Below are positions 1 to 11,345 of a DNA stretch of 64,000 nucleotides, piece by piece. The translations under genes were made by a program, and so were the position numbers. Below the pieces are notes generated by a model. That model ran no database searches. It worked only from the letters and a program-made list of their open reading frames with translations, and was not told where the DNA came from. Each line of letters opens with the position of its first letter. Position 1 is the stretch's first letter. This stretch comes from Hwanghaeella sp965227365. GTDB taxonomy: Bacteria > Pseudomonadota > Alphaproteobacteria > UBA8366 > Aestuariispiraceae. The stretch lies in assembly GCF_965227365.1 (NCBI RefSeq), contig NZ_OZ245754.1, forward strand, positions 4,278,001-4,342,000, in the 5' to 3' direction.

Positions 1-55
1 GCAATGCCGGGAGGTTTTTCGGTGCGAAAGGTGACTTTGGTGCGTCCCCACCCAT
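1..55 (-). CDS. argJ: Glutamate N-acetyltransferase / amino-acid acetyltransferase ArgJ, N-terminal fragment
   Basis: Only the first 18 codons are in the window; the gene continues to the left. The translation MGGDAPKSPFAPKNLPAL matches the typical ArgJ opening, in which a short leader is followed by a V/KSPLAPKxxPxLPPI-like stretch. A purine-rich AGGGGA sits about 5 bases before the ATG. ArgJ performs the transacetylation between N-acetylornithine and glutamate in arginine synthesis. It would lie downstream of, and on the same strand as, the prolyl isomerase gene at 251-1156, an arrangement I recall from other Rhodospirillales. The call rests on a short peptide, so it is good but not certain. 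Confidence 0.68.
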   Translation of the reverse strand, partial: MGGDAPKSPFAPKNLPAL

Positions 56-193
56 GTCGATCCCCTAATCCATCGTTTCCCGGCGGACCGCAGGCACCAC
101 AGCAGCAAACCCGACCCCACCGTATTTCGGAGCTAAGTAATCGGGCGAACGCCGCTTCGCGTCAATGGGTTCCGCTATTCGGAAGACGCCGAT

Positions 194-219
194 CCGGCCG
201 GAATCGGAATTCCGGCCGG
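194..219. terminator. Perfect hairpin between argJ and the prolyl isomerase gene
   Basis: An 11-bp perfect inverted repeat (CCGGCCGGAAT and its complement) surrounds a 4-base loop. It lies just after the stop of the minus-strand prolyl isomerase gene. There is no clear T-run on either side, so it may be a mRNA-stabilising or attenuating structure between two co-transcribed genes rather than a full terminator. Confidence 0.45.
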
Positions 220-250
220 GATAGCGTTCCGGATAACAATCGCAGCGCGA

Positions 251-1156
251 TTACTGAGCCGCCGGCGCCGCCATGGGATTGCCGGACAGATCGAACCGCT
301 GAACCGCCGCCTTGGCAGTCAGGTCCGCGGCGATCTGGCGCGCCATCTGTTCGCCCACATACCGGCCCAGGCTGGGGCGGAGTTGTTCAAAACTGGGCGA
401 ATCACCAGCGCGGCGCTCTTCGACCAGAATGACGTGCCAGCCGAACTGGGTCTTGACCGGATCCGCGGAGAACTGGTTCGGCTGCAGCGCGAAGGCCACA
501 TCGGCGAAGGGCTTCACCATGCTGCCACGATCGAAGAAGCCAAGATCGCCGCCCTGCGAGGCGCTGGGGCCGATGGAATGCTTTTTCGCCAGCTCGGCGA
601 AATTCTGACCGTCGGTGACCATCTTGATGATGTTCCGCGCTTCTTCCTCGGTCTCGACGAGAATGTGGCGGGCCTTCACCTCTTCTTTCGGCGGATTCTG
701 CTTCAACCACGCATCATAGGCCGCGCGCAGATCCTTTTCCTCGATCTTCGATTCAACGGCGCGGCGCAGATACAGGTCGCGCACCAATTGCGCCTCGACC
801 AGTTCCATGCGCTTCTTGATTTCGGGATCTTCCTGCAAGCCCTGCTCCAGGCCGGTCTGAATGACGACAAGCTGCTGGATCAAGGATTCAAGAATGCGCG
901 GGTAAAGGGTCTCCTGCCCGAGTTGCTGGGTCTCCGGCGGAAGTCCCTGGAACGCGTCCATGAAATCGGAACGATACAGTTTCTCGCCCCCGACTTCCGC
1001 GATGACCTGATCCGACCGCGCCTGATCGGCGCTCTGTGCAGCCGCGGGGGTTGCGGAAATCATGGCGCAGCAAAGCGCGCCACACGCCAACAGGCCCAGG
1101 TTCTTGTAGGTGCCAAGGATTTTCCCGGCGGAAATCCGGGGGGCAGTCATGTACAT
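251..1156 (-). CDS. Periplasmic parvulin-type peptidyl-prolyl cis-trans isomerase
   Basis: 301 residues. A signal peptide occupies about residues 1-40 (hydrophobic LGLLACGALCCAMI followed by TPAAAQSA), so the protein is exported. A SurA-N-like helical region comes next. A PpiC rotamase domain lies near residues 160-255 and includes the hallmarks VKARHILVETEEEA, GGDLGFFDRGSMVKPF and TQFGWHVILVEERR. It should isomerise proline bonds and assist folding of outer-membrane or periplasmic proteins. The reading frame is open for 30 further codons, but the ATG at 1156 has a GGAG ribosome-binding site 7 bases upstream and gives a sensible signal peptide. The gene lies between argJ (downstream) and an unrecognised gene (upstream). 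Confidence 0.88.
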   Translation of the reverse strand: MYMTAPRISAGKILGTYKNLGLLACGALCCAMISATPAAAQSADQARSDQVIAEVGGEKLYRSDFMDAFQGLPPETQQLGQETLYPRILESLIQQLVVIQTGLEQGLQEDPEIKKRMELVEAQLVRDLYLRRAVESKIEEKDLRAAYDAWLKQNPPKEEVKARHILVETEEEARNIIKMVTDGQNFAELAKKHSIGPSASQGGDLGFFDRGSMVKPFADVAFALQPNQFSADPVKTQFGWHVILVEERRAGDSPSFEQLRPSLGRYVGEQMARQIAADLTAKAAVQRFDLSGNPMAAPAAQ

Positions 1157-1323
1157 CAAGTCAACTCCAGCGCCATTCGAAAAATGGACGCCAAGAGACC
1201 ACAGCGGGCCGCCCGGAACAAGGGAATAGCCGGACGTTCGGACCACCGTCGCACGCCACTAGCGGAGAAGTGATGCCCAGGTCTTCTCTTGGGCCCCGCC
1301 AGGCGGTCCGTCCAAGAGGACGG

Positions 1324-2163
1324 CTAGGCGACGAGACTGACCCCGCCATCCGCGCCGGCGGCCCCGTCGGCGGCTTCATCCGCACCATCCACCAAACCCG
1401 CTGCTGCTTGCGTGAAGATGGTGGTCGACAGGTCCAGTTCGATCTGCCGCGCTTCCAATTCCGTCGAAACGGCCGATGCTCCGAAAATTCCAGCCAGACG
1501 CTTCGTCACGTCGGATGCGGTTTCCCCGTCCGGTAAGGAGAAAAGCGGGATTTCCGGCGCGACGGCAAATCCCTCGCTTGTGGAGACCCTGCCGTCGATC
1601 TGAACCGCCTGCAGGGAGAACTGCACCTGGTCCAGGCGCAGGGTCGATACCTTGCCCTCCTCGACAACGGAGAGGATCGTGGTGTCGACCTGCAGCGAGA
1701 AACTGATTTGACTGAGCGAGAATTCCGTCGACCGAAACGACCCGCCCAGGCCGTTGTCCAACCGCCCGAATATCCCATCCGCCACATCGCCGAAGCGACG
1801 GTCGAAGTCGTCGGTCAATCGCCCAATGCGCCGTGCGACCCTTTCAATGTCCCGCTCGGACGCCCCGAGGTCCCGGGAGAACCCTTGGAAAAATTCACCG
1901 AAGCGGCGGCGTGCAGGTCTCCCCAGCCGTGCCGCATTGAAGTCCCGGGCGAGTTCGAGGGCACGTTCGGATCCGCGCAGGGCCTGCCGCGCCCCGTCGG
2001 ACAGATCGACCGATGCTTCACCCGCGAATGCTCCACGCCGGACACGATCGTCATTCCGTCCGTCGCCGAGGTCGGACCGCAATCGGTTTTTTGATTGTTC
2101 GAGAAGTGCACCTGGCCGCCTGACGAAAAGATCCGGCCGTATTTCGGACGCATAAGGTACCAT
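1324..2163 (-). CDS. Protein of unknown function, 279 residues
   Basis: I do not recognise this protein. The chosen ATG follows an excellent AGAAGGAGG ribosome-binding site, and the frame is open throughout with codon use like the neighbouring genes, so it is very likely real. There is no signal peptide or membrane segment. Residues 60-135 are charged and predicted helical (ASERDIERVARRIGRLTDDF). Residues 145-250 alternate hydrophobic and polar residues in a beta-like pattern with the repeated element FSLSQISFSLQVD / VQFSLQAVQID / IELDLSTTIF. The C-terminus is a low-complexity Ala/Gly/Asp tail. It is divergent from secA with a 279-base gap, and nothing nearby suggests a role. Confidence 0.75.
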   Translation of the reverse strand: MVPYASEIRPDLFVRRPGALLEQSKNRLRSDLGDGRNDDRVRRGAFAGEASVDLSDGARQALRGSERALELARDFNAARLGRPARRRFGEFFQGFSRDLGASERDIERVARRIGRLTDDFDRRFGDVADGIFGRLDNGLGGSFRSTEFSLSQISFSLQVDTTILSVVEEGKVSTLRLDQVQFSLQAVQIDGRVSTSEGFAVAPEIPLFSLPDGETASDVTKRLAGIFGASAVSTELEARQIELDLSTTIFTQAAAGLVDGADEAADGAAGADGGVSLVA

Positions 2164-2442
2164 CGTCGCCTCCTTCTGTCGGCTTCGTGGCATGATTGCC
2201 TGTGTTTCGGCCGCTTCCCACGGCCTGCCGGACACCATTCTGGCGGCCGGAACGGGCGGTATGCTACTACTTTATTGGCCGAAAGTCTTGAGGAATTCCG
2301 CCTTTGACGACGTATCGTCCGGCCATGGGATCGTTGACAGGGCTTGGACCGCCCCTTATCTGACTTGCGGGACTTTCAACCGAACCTGCGATCAACCATC
2401 GCAATCTGCTCTTCCATCGATTTATCGCAAAGGCCTTCATTC

Positions 2443-5187
<2,745 letters not shown>

Positions 5188-5234
5188 CCGGGCCTTTCCG
5201 CTACGCCTTCCCGCTTAGCTTCCTGGGGCCGGAC

Positions 5235-6119
5235 TTAACCCGGTCCGGGCATGCGCTTCGGGACGACACGCGCCATCCAATCCAGCACGGCCCTGACCCG
5301 TGCGCTCTTGCGCAGTTCCGGATGCGTCAGCAGCCAGAGGTCCGTGAAGGTGTTTTCGGGCGCATCGGCGATGCGGACCAGGCCCTCTCCCAGATAGGTG
5401 GGCAGGCAGGTAACCCCCATACCGCCCAGGCAGGCATTGCGGAGGATCAGAAAAGAGGTTCCCCGGAGCACGATGCGGGAGTTCTGGGTCTCCTTGCTGA
5501 ACCACGCCCCGGCGGCGGTTTCCGCAATGCGCCTGTCCGGCGCCAGGATCGGCGCGTTCCGCCAATCCACTCCCTCCGCCCCGGTCTCGTCTTTGTCGAA
5601 GCCCTTCAGAGCCGGGGACCGGTACAGGGCGGTTCTCAGCTTGCCGACACGGCGGCCGACCATCGCATCGCCCGGATTGTTGGAAGGACGCAGGGCGATA
5701 TCCGCCTCGCGCCGGGACAGGTTGGCCCATTGATAATCCGTCGCCAGTTCGATGGTAATGCCCGGATGCTTCTCGGTGAATGACGGTAGTGCGGGTCCCA
5801 GAACCGCTTCCGCCAGCGAGTCGACCGTGGTCACGCGGACATGCCCCGCCAAGCGGACGTCCTGGCCGGCCAGCAACAGGTCGAGCGCCAGGCTCTCCTC
5901 CTCCATGCGCTCCACATGATCGAGCATTTCCTCGCCGGCCGAGGTCAGGGAATAGCCGTCTGACCGTCGCTCGAACAAGCTCGTCTGCAATTGATCTTCC
6001 AGGGCGCGAAGGCGGCGCAGCACCGTCGCGTGATTCACCGACAGGGCCCGCGCTGCGCCGGAAAGCGTGCCTTCCCGGGCAACGGCGAGGAAATATCGGT
6101 AGTTATCCCAATCGGTCAT
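5235..6119 (-). CDS. LysR-family transcriptional regulator
   Basis: 294 residues. The winged helix-turn-helix spans residues 1-60 (DWDNYRYFLAVAREGTLSGA...VNHATVLRRLRALE), followed by a PBP2-type effector domain. The VNHATVLRRL recognition helix is typical of the subgroup often annotated as GcvA/AmpR-like or short LysR regulators of single targets. It is divergent from the DoxX-like gene at 6265, which is the obvious candidate target. An inverted repeat TGTGC-N6-GCACA sits directly in front of its start codon and may be its autoregulatory site. The upstream frame is open 20 codons further, but family alignment supports MTDWDNYRYF as the start; no good ribosome-binding site is visible. Confidence 0.9.
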   Translation of the reverse strand: MTDWDNYRYFLAVAREGTLSGAARALSVNHATVLRRLRALEDQLQTSLFERRSDGYSLTSAGEEMLDHVERMEEESLALDLLLAGQDVRLAGHVRVTTVDSLAEAVLGPALPSFTEKHPGITIELATDYQWANLSRREADIALRPSNNPGDAMVGRRVGKLRTALYRSPALKGFDKDETGAEGVDWRNAPILAPDRRIAETAAGAWFSKETQNSRIVLRGTSFLILRNACLGGMGVTCLPTYLGEGLVRIADAPENTFTDLWLLTHPELRKSARVRAVLDWMARVVPKRMPGPG

Positions 6120-6120
6120 C

Positions 6121-6136
6121 TGTGCAAATTCGCACA
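6121..6136. promoter_or_regulatory. Putative LysR-type operator (inverted repeat)
   Basis: TGTGC-AAATTC-GCACA is a perfect 5-bp inverted repeat with a 6-base centre, one base upstream of the LysR start codon. A partial copy (GCACAAATT) recurs at 6174-6182, in the 145-base divergent region toward the DoxX gene. Position and symmetry fit an operator bound by the LysR protein, but there is no direct proof. Confidence 0.4.
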
Positions 6137-6264
6137 CATGTTGATGATTTTCAAAGAATACAAAACACTCTACGCACAAATTAATTTACAGCCAAGCGGA
6201 CAGGATGTCCGAGCCCGGTGCACCCCACCGGTTGAATTCGAACCACTTGGCGGAGGTTTTAGTC

Positions 6265-6699
6265 ATGATCGATACCCGTACGGCCCCTTACGCGGCCCTT
6301 ATTCTGCGTCTCTCGCTCGGCATCATGTTCGTGATGCATGCCTATTTGAAACTGGCGGTTTTCACCATGGACGGCACGGTCCAGTTCTTTGAATCGCTCG
6401 GTTATCCAGGCTTTGTCGCCTATTTGACGGTCGCGGCCGAATTGGGCGGCGGCATCCTGCTGATCGCCGGTGTCTATACCCGGTATGTCGCCGCGGCGCT
6501 GGTTCCGGTGCTGATCGGCGCGACCCTGGTCCATGTCGGTAACGGCTGGGTCTTTTCAGCCCAGGGCGGCGGTTACGAATATCCGCTTTTCCTGATCGCG
6601 GCCTCCGCCACGCAGATCCTGCTCGGCGACGGCGCCTATGCCCTGAAACCCGGCAACCTGCTGGGCGAATACCGGGCCTCCGGCCAAGCGTCCGCGTAG
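6265..6699 (+). CDS. DoxX-family inner-membrane protein
   Basis: 144 residues with four predicted membrane segments. The family opening ILRLSLGIMFVMHAYLKL and the central YLTVAAELGGGILLIAGVYTRYVAAALVPVLIGA are typical of DoxX/SURF4-like proteins, whose role is poorly defined (quinone or thiosulfate oxidation partner, redox stress). The frame is open 20 codons upstream. The ATG at 6265 is preferred because GGAGG lies 9 bases upstream. The divergent LysR gene probably regulates it. Confidence 0.85.
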   Translation: MIDTRTAPYAALILRLSLGIMFVMHAYLKLAVFTMDGTVQFFESLGYPGFVAYLTVAAELGGGILLIAGVYTRYVAAALVPVLIGATLVHVGNGWVFSAQGGGYEYPLFLIAASATQILLGDGAYALKPGNLLGEYRASGQASA

Positions 6700-6724
6700 G
6701 GTTATTCGCGGTCCGGAAAGGGAG

Positions 6725-6751
6725 ACGGGGGCCTTGGCCCCCGTTTCTGTT
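6725..6751 (+). terminator. Rho-independent terminator of the DoxX gene
   Basis: Stem ACGGGGGCC / GGCCCCCGT is followed immediately by TTTCTGTTT, 25 bases after the DoxX stop codon. This is a classical intrinsic terminator on the plus strand. Confidence 0.8.
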
Positions 6752-6780
6752 TGCACGCTTCCGCAGCGGACGCTGGATAT

Positions 6781-6812
6781 GAAAACGGCCCGCCGGTCAT
6801 ACCGGCGGGCCG
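6781..6812 (-). terminator. Rho-independent terminator of the bc1 operon
   Basis: A 12-bp perfect stem (CGGCCCGCCGGT and complement) has a 3-base loop. Read on the minus strand it ends in GTTTTC. It lies 28 bases past the cytochrome c1 stop codon and so ends the pet operon transcript. Confidence 0.85.
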
Positions 6813-6839
6813 CTAATCACTGCAGGCGGGCTGTGCTGC

Positions 6840-7625
6840 TTAGTGCAGCTTGGCCCAGAGCCGCTTCTTGTTGGCGATCGCCAGTCCCAGGAAGACGAGC
6901 AGGAACAGGAAGACTTTGACGCCCATCGCCTTGCGGTCTTCCATTTCCGGCTCCGCCGTCCAGGCCAGGAACATCGTGATGTCCTTGGCGGCCTGTTCGA
7001 GGGAAGCGGACGTACCGTCCGAATATTCCACCATGCCGTCCGAGAGGGGCGGCGCCATCGCGATTTGATGGCCGGGGAAGTACTCGTTGTAGTAAGCCCC
7101 GTCGGAGATCTCGACACCGGCCGGTGGAACGTCCTTGTAGCCGGTAAGCAGGGCGTACAGGTAATCCGCGCCGTTCATGCGGGCCTTGACCATCAGGCTG
7201 AGGTCCGGCGGCGCCTTGCCGCCATTCGAAGCCGCAGCCGCCTTTTCGTTCTCGAACGGCGACACGAAACGGTCGGACGGCAAGCCAGGACGCGTGAAGT
7301 AATCACCGTCGTCGTTGGGCCCATCCGTCACCTCGAACTGGGCTGCGAAGGACTTGGCCTGATCTTCCGTATAACCGAGTTCAGTGATGTTACGGTAGTA
7401 CATCAGGTTCAGGCTGTGGCAGCTGGCGCAGATTTCCGTGTAGATCTGAAGACCGCGCTGTGCGGAGGCCTTGTCGAACTTCCCGAATACACCGTTGAAG
7501 CTCCAATCCTGGCTCGGCGGGACGATACCCTCCGCGGCCTGGGCGGCGCTACCGCCGATCATCAGGGCCATGGCGGCACCCAACAGGGTGCGACCAATGG
7601 CGCGGGATTTGATGGAGATGCTCAT
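6840..7625 (-). CDS. petC: Cytochrome c1 of the ubiquinol-cytochrome c reductase
   Basis: 261 residues. The signal peptide is about residues 1-27 (TLLGAAMALMIGGSAAQAAEG). The covalent heme site CASCH is near residue 56. The axial Met is expected in the stretch IAMAPPLSDGMVEY. A C-terminal membrane anchor is present (VKVFLFLLVFLGLAIANKKRLW). It takes electrons from the Rieske protein and passes them to soluble or membrane cytochrome c. The ATG at 7625 has a GGAGG site 7 bases upstream; the long upstream open frame runs over the cytochrome b gene and is not used. It is the last gene of petABC. Confidence 0.97.
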   Translation of the reverse strand: MSISIKSRAIGRTLLGAAMALMIGGSAAQAAEGIVPPSQDWSFNGVFGKFDKASAQRGLQIYTEICASCHSLNLMYYRNITELGYTEDQAKSFAAQFEVTDGPNDDGDYFTRPGLPSDRFVSPFENEKAAAASNGGKAPPDLSLMVKARMNGADYLYALLTGYKDVPPAGVEISDGAYYNEYFPGHQIAMAPPLSDGMVEYSDGTSASLEQAAKDITMFLAWTAEPEMEDRKAMGVKVFLFLLVFLGLAIANKKRLWAKLH

Positions 7626-7639
7626 TCTTCTTCCTCCCC

Positions 7640-8914
7640 TTACTCGGCTGGCGCCACGGCCGGCTTGCTGATGCTCGCAGGCAGTGGTTTCGGACGTTCC
7701 ATCCATCCGACGAACGGCGTCAGGATGAGGAGGTGGAAGAAGTAGTAGAGCGTGGCCCACTGAGCGACGACGACGTACCAACCCTCGGCCGGCTTGCCGC
7801 CGACATACCCAAGGATCAGGAAGTCGATCACAAAGAGCCAGACCAGCCACTTGTAGACCGGGCGATACTTGCAGGACCGCACGCGGGACGTATCCAGCCA
7901 GGGCAGCAGCGCCAGCAGGACCAACGACCCGAACATGGCGAGAACGCCGGCCAGTTTCGCGGACATGCCCCACCATCCCAGGAAGACCTGGAAGAACCAC
8001 CAATCGGCGACGAAGGAGCGCAGGATCGCGTAGAACGGCAGGAAATACCATTCCGGCACGATATGCGGCGGCGTCACCAGCGGGTTGGCCGGAATATAGT
8101 TGTCCGGATGGCCCAGGAAGTTCGGCGCGTAGAAGACCAGCCCGGCATAGACCAGCAGGAACACGGCGATGCCGATCATATCCTTCGCGGTCATGTAGGG
8201 ATGGAAGTTCACCGTGTCCTGCGGGCCTTTCGGATCGATGCCGTCCGGGTTGTTGGAACCCGGAATATGCAGCGCCGCGACATGCAGGAACACGACCGCG
8301 AAGATCACGAAGGGCAGCAGATAGTGCAGAGCGAAGAACCGGTTCAGCGTCGCGTTATCCACAGCGAAACCGCCCCAGAGCCATGTCACGATCGGCTCCC
8401 CGATGATCGGGAAGGCGGAGAACAGGTTGGTGATGACGGTGGCGCCCCACAGGCTCATCTGACCCCAGGGAAGAACATAACCCATGAAGGCCGTTCCCAT
8501 CATCAGAACCAGGATGATCACACCCAGAATCCACAGCAACTCACGCGGTTCCTTGTAGGATCCATAATAGAGGCCGCGGAAAATATGGATGTAGACGACG
8601 ATGAAGAACATCGACGCCCCGTTCATGTGGATGTACCGGATCAACCAGCCATAATTCACGTCACGCATGATGCGCTCGACGCTGTTGAAGGCCAGTTCGG
8701 TGTTCGGCTGGTACTGCATGGCCAGGAAGATGCCGGTCGCGATCATGACGATCAGCGTGATCGAGGCCAGAGCGCCGAAGCTCCAGAAATAGTTCAGGTT
8801 ACGGGGCACCGGAAATTCCCGGTACTCCTTGTGCATCATTGTGAAGATCGGCAGGCGCCGATCGATCCACTTCACCACGCCCGAAAATTCGGGACCGGGT
8901 TCGTTGCTTTGCAT
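7640..8914 (-). CDS. petB: Cytochrome b of the bc1 complex
   Basis: 424 residues, within the usual range for full-length bacterial cytochrome b. It carries the quinol oxidation and reduction sites and two b hemes, with eight membrane helices. Recognisable landmarks are LNYFWSFGALA, the heme-ligand helices around IRYIHMNGASMFFIVVYIHI and LLPFVIFAVVFLHVAALH, the Qo-site PEWY (IVPEWYFLPFYAILRS), and the GYVLPWGQMSLWGATVI loop. It is 12 bases downstream of petA and 14 bases upstream of petC. Confidence 0.98.
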   Translation of the reverse strand: MQSNEPGPEFSGVVKWIDRRLPIFTMMHKEYREFPVPRNLNYFWSFGALASITLIVMIATGIFLAMQYQPNTELAFNSVERIMRDVNYGWLIRYIHMNGASMFFIVVYIHIFRGLYYGSYKEPRELLWILGVIILVLMMGTAFMGYVLPWGQMSLWGATVITNLFSAFPIIGEPIVTWLWGGFAVDNATLNRFFALHYLLPFVIFAVVFLHVAALHIPGSNNPDGIDPKGPQDTVNFHPYMTAKDMIGIAVFLLVYAGLVFYAPNFLGHPDNYIPANPLVTPPHIVPEWYFLPFYAILRSFVADWWFFQVFLGWWGMSAKLAGVLAMFGSLVLLALLPWLDTSRVRSCKYRPVYKWLVWLFVIDFLILGYVGGKPAEGWYVVVAQWATLYYFFHLLILTPFVGWMERPKPLPASISKPAVAPAE

Positions 8915-8925
8915 CGTCTCGCTCC

Positions 8926-9477
8926 CTACCCGATCTTGACGAGCGTATCGCTCAGATATTCGTAATCCGGCACCGGCAGGTTCTTCGGCGCCGGGCCTTT
9001 GCGGATACGGCCGGACGTGTCGTAGTGCGACCCGTGGCAGGGGCAGAACCAGCCGCCGAAATCACCTTTGTTATCGCCAGCCGCCTGGCCAAGCGGGATG
9101 CAACCCAAATGGGTGCAGACACCGACCATGATGAGGAATTCCGGGTTCTTGACCCGAGCTTCATCGGCCTCCGGATCACTCAGTTCGTCCAACGGAACCG
9201 CCTCGGCTTCGGCGATCTCTTCCGGCGTGCGGCGGCGTATGAACACCGGCTTTTTGCGCCAGATGATGGTAATGGACTGGCCGACTTCCATCGCGCTGAG
9301 GTCCACTTCGGTCGACGCCAAGGCGAGGACCTCCGCAGACGGGTTCATGCTGTCGATGATTGGCCATGCGAACGACGCAGCGCCGACCGCGGCTGTCGCC
9401 ATGGTCAGCATGCCCAGGAAATCGCGCCGACTGCCTCCGTCTTCGGAAGCATGCCCGGTTTCGGTCGATTCCGACAT
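8926..9477 (-). CDS. petA: Rieske iron-sulfur subunit of the bc1 complex
   Basis: 183 residues. The N-terminus has a Tat-type signal-anchor (SRRDFLGMLT then a hydrophobic helix). The [2Fe-2S] ligands are in CTHLGC and CPCHGSHYD, both complete. The protein accepts an electron from quinol at the Qo site of cytochrome b and hands it to cytochrome c1. It is the first gene of the operon, so the promoter should lie in the gap upstream (9478 onward). Confidence 0.97.
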   Translation of the reverse strand: MSESTETGHASEDGGSRRDFLGMLTMATAAVGAASFAWPIIDSMNPSAEVLALASTEVDLSAMEVGQSITIIWRKKPVFIRRRTPEEIAEAEAVPLDELSDPEADEARVKNPEFLIMVGVCTHLGCIPLGQAAGDNKGDFGGWFCPCHGSHYDTSGRIRKGPAPKNLPVPDYEYLSDTLVKIG

Positions 9478-9919
9478 GTATCCCTATCCCCTTCTAAACC
9501 TCTCCCGGTGGCGGCTTTTTCAATGTTTTCCTGCCTATAAGGCCCAAAACACCAGCCACCCGCCGGCAACTAACCGGCTGATCCCGCACCGTTTAACGCG
9601 CGTGCCGCATTCCGTCAAACAATGCCGCATGCGGTCACGCCCCCACGCGACACTTTAACGCCGGTGGTCACGAACCGCTAGCGTCACAAAGTCGCTTACC
9701 CCGATTTGGCCACCAAGTCGATTCCGGTGCCCCCGCCCGCATCCTACCTTTCCCGTGCCAGGGATGAACAAGCCCTACCAAAGAACCAAAGCGGCCGGAA
9801 ATCCGTCCTGTTAAGAGCCGCTGACGCTTGCTGGCTTGTTGAAAAACCGGCTTCGACGGAATACCCACAAGCGAATTCACCCCCACCGCCGCAGCCCGCG
9901 GCGCAAATGGCAGAAATCC
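9478..9919. other. 442-base divergent intergenic region between petA and trmL
   Basis: No protein-coding gene is convincing here. The open frames that cross it are extensions of trmL and hemF or an antisense frame with non-coding composition. It must hold the promoters for petABC (minus) and trmL-hemF (plus). I could not find a confident -35/-10 pair. A perfect palindrome CCGCATGCGG occurs near 9626. Confidence 0.6.
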
Positions 9920-10369
9920 ATGCGGCTTGCGCTCTACCAACCGGATATCCCCCAGAATGCAGGGGCCGCCCTTCGGCTCGCGGCCTGCCTCGGCGTTGGG
10001 GTCGACATTATCGAACCCTGCGGTTTTGTCTGGTCCGAACCGAAAATGCGGCGGGCGGGCATGGATTATCTCGAGAATGTCGACCTGAAGCGCCACAGCG
10101 GCTGGACCGCCTTCCGGGGCCAGGCCGGCGGCCGGATCGTGCTGTTGACGACCGCAGGGGCCGACCGGTTCGACGATTTCCGGTTCCGCGCGGACGATAT
10201 TTTGCTGGTCGGCCGGGAAAGTGCCGGCGTACCGGCCGAGATTCACGAAGCGGCCGATGCCCGGCTGCTCATACCCATGATGCCCGGCATGCGCTCCTTG
10301 AATGTCGTCAACGCAGCCGCCATCGTGCTGGGCGAAGGCCTTCGCCAAACAAAGGGATTTCCGACATGA
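9920..10369 (+). CDS. trmL: tRNA (cytidine(34)-2'-O)-methyltransferase TrmL
   Basis: 149 residues, the usual size of this compact SPOUT methyltransferase, which methylates the wobble ribose of certain leucine tRNAs. The opening MRLALYQPDIPQNAGA and the knot motifs LLVGRESAGVP and IPMMPGMRSLNVVNAAAIVL are diagnostic. The start is set by family alignment; the open frame extends 28 codons upstream without similarity. The stop codon overlaps the hemF start (ATGA), so the two are translationally coupled. Confidence 0.95.
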   Translation: MRLALYQPDIPQNAGAALRLAACLGVGVDIIEPCGFVWSEPKMRRAGMDYLENVDLKRHSGWTAFRGQAGGRIVLLTTAGADRFDDFRFRADDILLVGRESAGVPAEIHEAADARLLIPMMPGMRSLNVVNAAAIVLGEGLRQTKGFPT

Positions 10370-11310
10370 GTTCAGGTGACAAGCTGGAAAAGCGGGCGAT
10401 GATGAGCAAGGTGCGCAAACCGGATGCCGATCCGACCCCGCCGAGCGAAGCCGTTATCGAGGATCGGAAGGCCGCCGCGCAGGCCTGGTTCCGCCAATTG
10501 CGCGACGATATCCGCAATGCATTCGAGGCGCTGGAAGACGATGGCGGCAGACTGCGCGACGATCTGTCGCCCGGCCGTTTCGAGGAAACCGCCTGGGAAC
10601 GCAAGAACGATGACGGCACGCCCGGCGGCGGCGGCGTGATGTCGGTGATGAAGGGCAGGGTCTTCGAGAAGGTCGGCGTCAATATCTCAACCGTCCATGG
10701 CCGGTTTTCCGAACGGTTCGCGAAGGAGATACCCGGCGCGGAGGAAGATCCGCGTTTCTGGGCCAGCGGCATTTCTCTTGTGGCGCATATGCAATCGCCA
10801 AAGGTCCCCGCGGTTCACATGAATACCCGGTTCATCGTCACCAGCCGCTCCTGGTTCGGCGGCGGCGGCGATCTGAACCCGCCGATTCCGGTCGCAGAAG
10901 ACACGGCGGACTTTCACGCCGCCTTCAAATCCGCCTGCGACGCCCACGACCCGGCCTATCACCCGATGTTCAAGGACTGGTGCGACGAGTATTTCCATAT
11001 TCCGCACCGCAATCGCGCCCGCGGCACGGGCGGCATATTCTATGACTACCTCAACACGGGCGATTGGGCGGACGATTTCAGCTTCACCCAGGATGTCGGA
11101 CGCGCCTTCCTGGAGATTTACCCCAAGCTGGTGGCGCGCCGCATGAATGAGGCCTGGGACGAGGCGGACCGAGAGACTCAACTGATCTATCGCGGGCTTT
11201 ATGCGGAATTCAATCTGCTCTATGACCGAGGAACTCGGTTCGGCCTGATGACCGGCGGCAACCCGGAGGCGATCCTGATGTCCCTCCCGCCGGAGGCGAA
11301 ATGGCCTTAG
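10366..11310 (+). CDS. hemF: Oxygen-dependent coproporphyrinogen III oxidase
   Basis: 314 residues. It converts coproporphyrinogen III to protoporphyrinogen IX in heme synthesis with O2. Conserved blocks include GGGGVMSVMKGRVFEKVGVN, HMNTRFIVT, WFGGGGDLNP, HPMFKDWCDEYF, RGTGGIFYDYL and LLYDRGTRFGLMTGG...LMSLPP. The ATG overlapping the trmL stop is the natural start; the same frame is open far upstream through trmL. Position beside a bc1 operon fits aerobic respiration, but there is no sign of shared control. Confidence 0.97.
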   Translation: MSSGDKLEKRAMMSKVRKPDADPTPPSEAVIEDRKAAAQAWFRQLRDDIRNAFEALEDDGGRLRDDLSPGRFEETAWERKNDDGTPGGGGVMSVMKGRVFEKVGVNISTVHGRFSERFAKEIPGAEEDPRFWASGISLVAHMQSPKVPAVHMNTRFIVTSRSWFGGGGDLNPPIPVAEDTADFHAAFKSACDAHDPAYHPMFKDWCDEYFHIPHRNRARGTGGIFYDYLNTGDWADDFSFTQDVGRAFLEIYPKLVARRMNEAWDEADRETQLIYRGLYAEFNLLYDRGTRFGLMTGGNPEAILMSLPPEAKWP

Positions 11311-11345
11311 GCCGGAAACGGACGAATTTTCTGCGGAGACGGTCT

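Noticed and set aside
1..180. Possible structured RNA gene at the left edge
   Set aside because: I compared it with 5S rRNA, SRP RNA, tmRNA and RNase P motifs; none fitted, and the minus strand reads as the ArgJ start.
4..432. 142-residue plus-strand open frame at the left edge
   Set aside because: It is antisense to argJ and the prolyl isomerase gene, Pro/Arg-rich and without a coding look.
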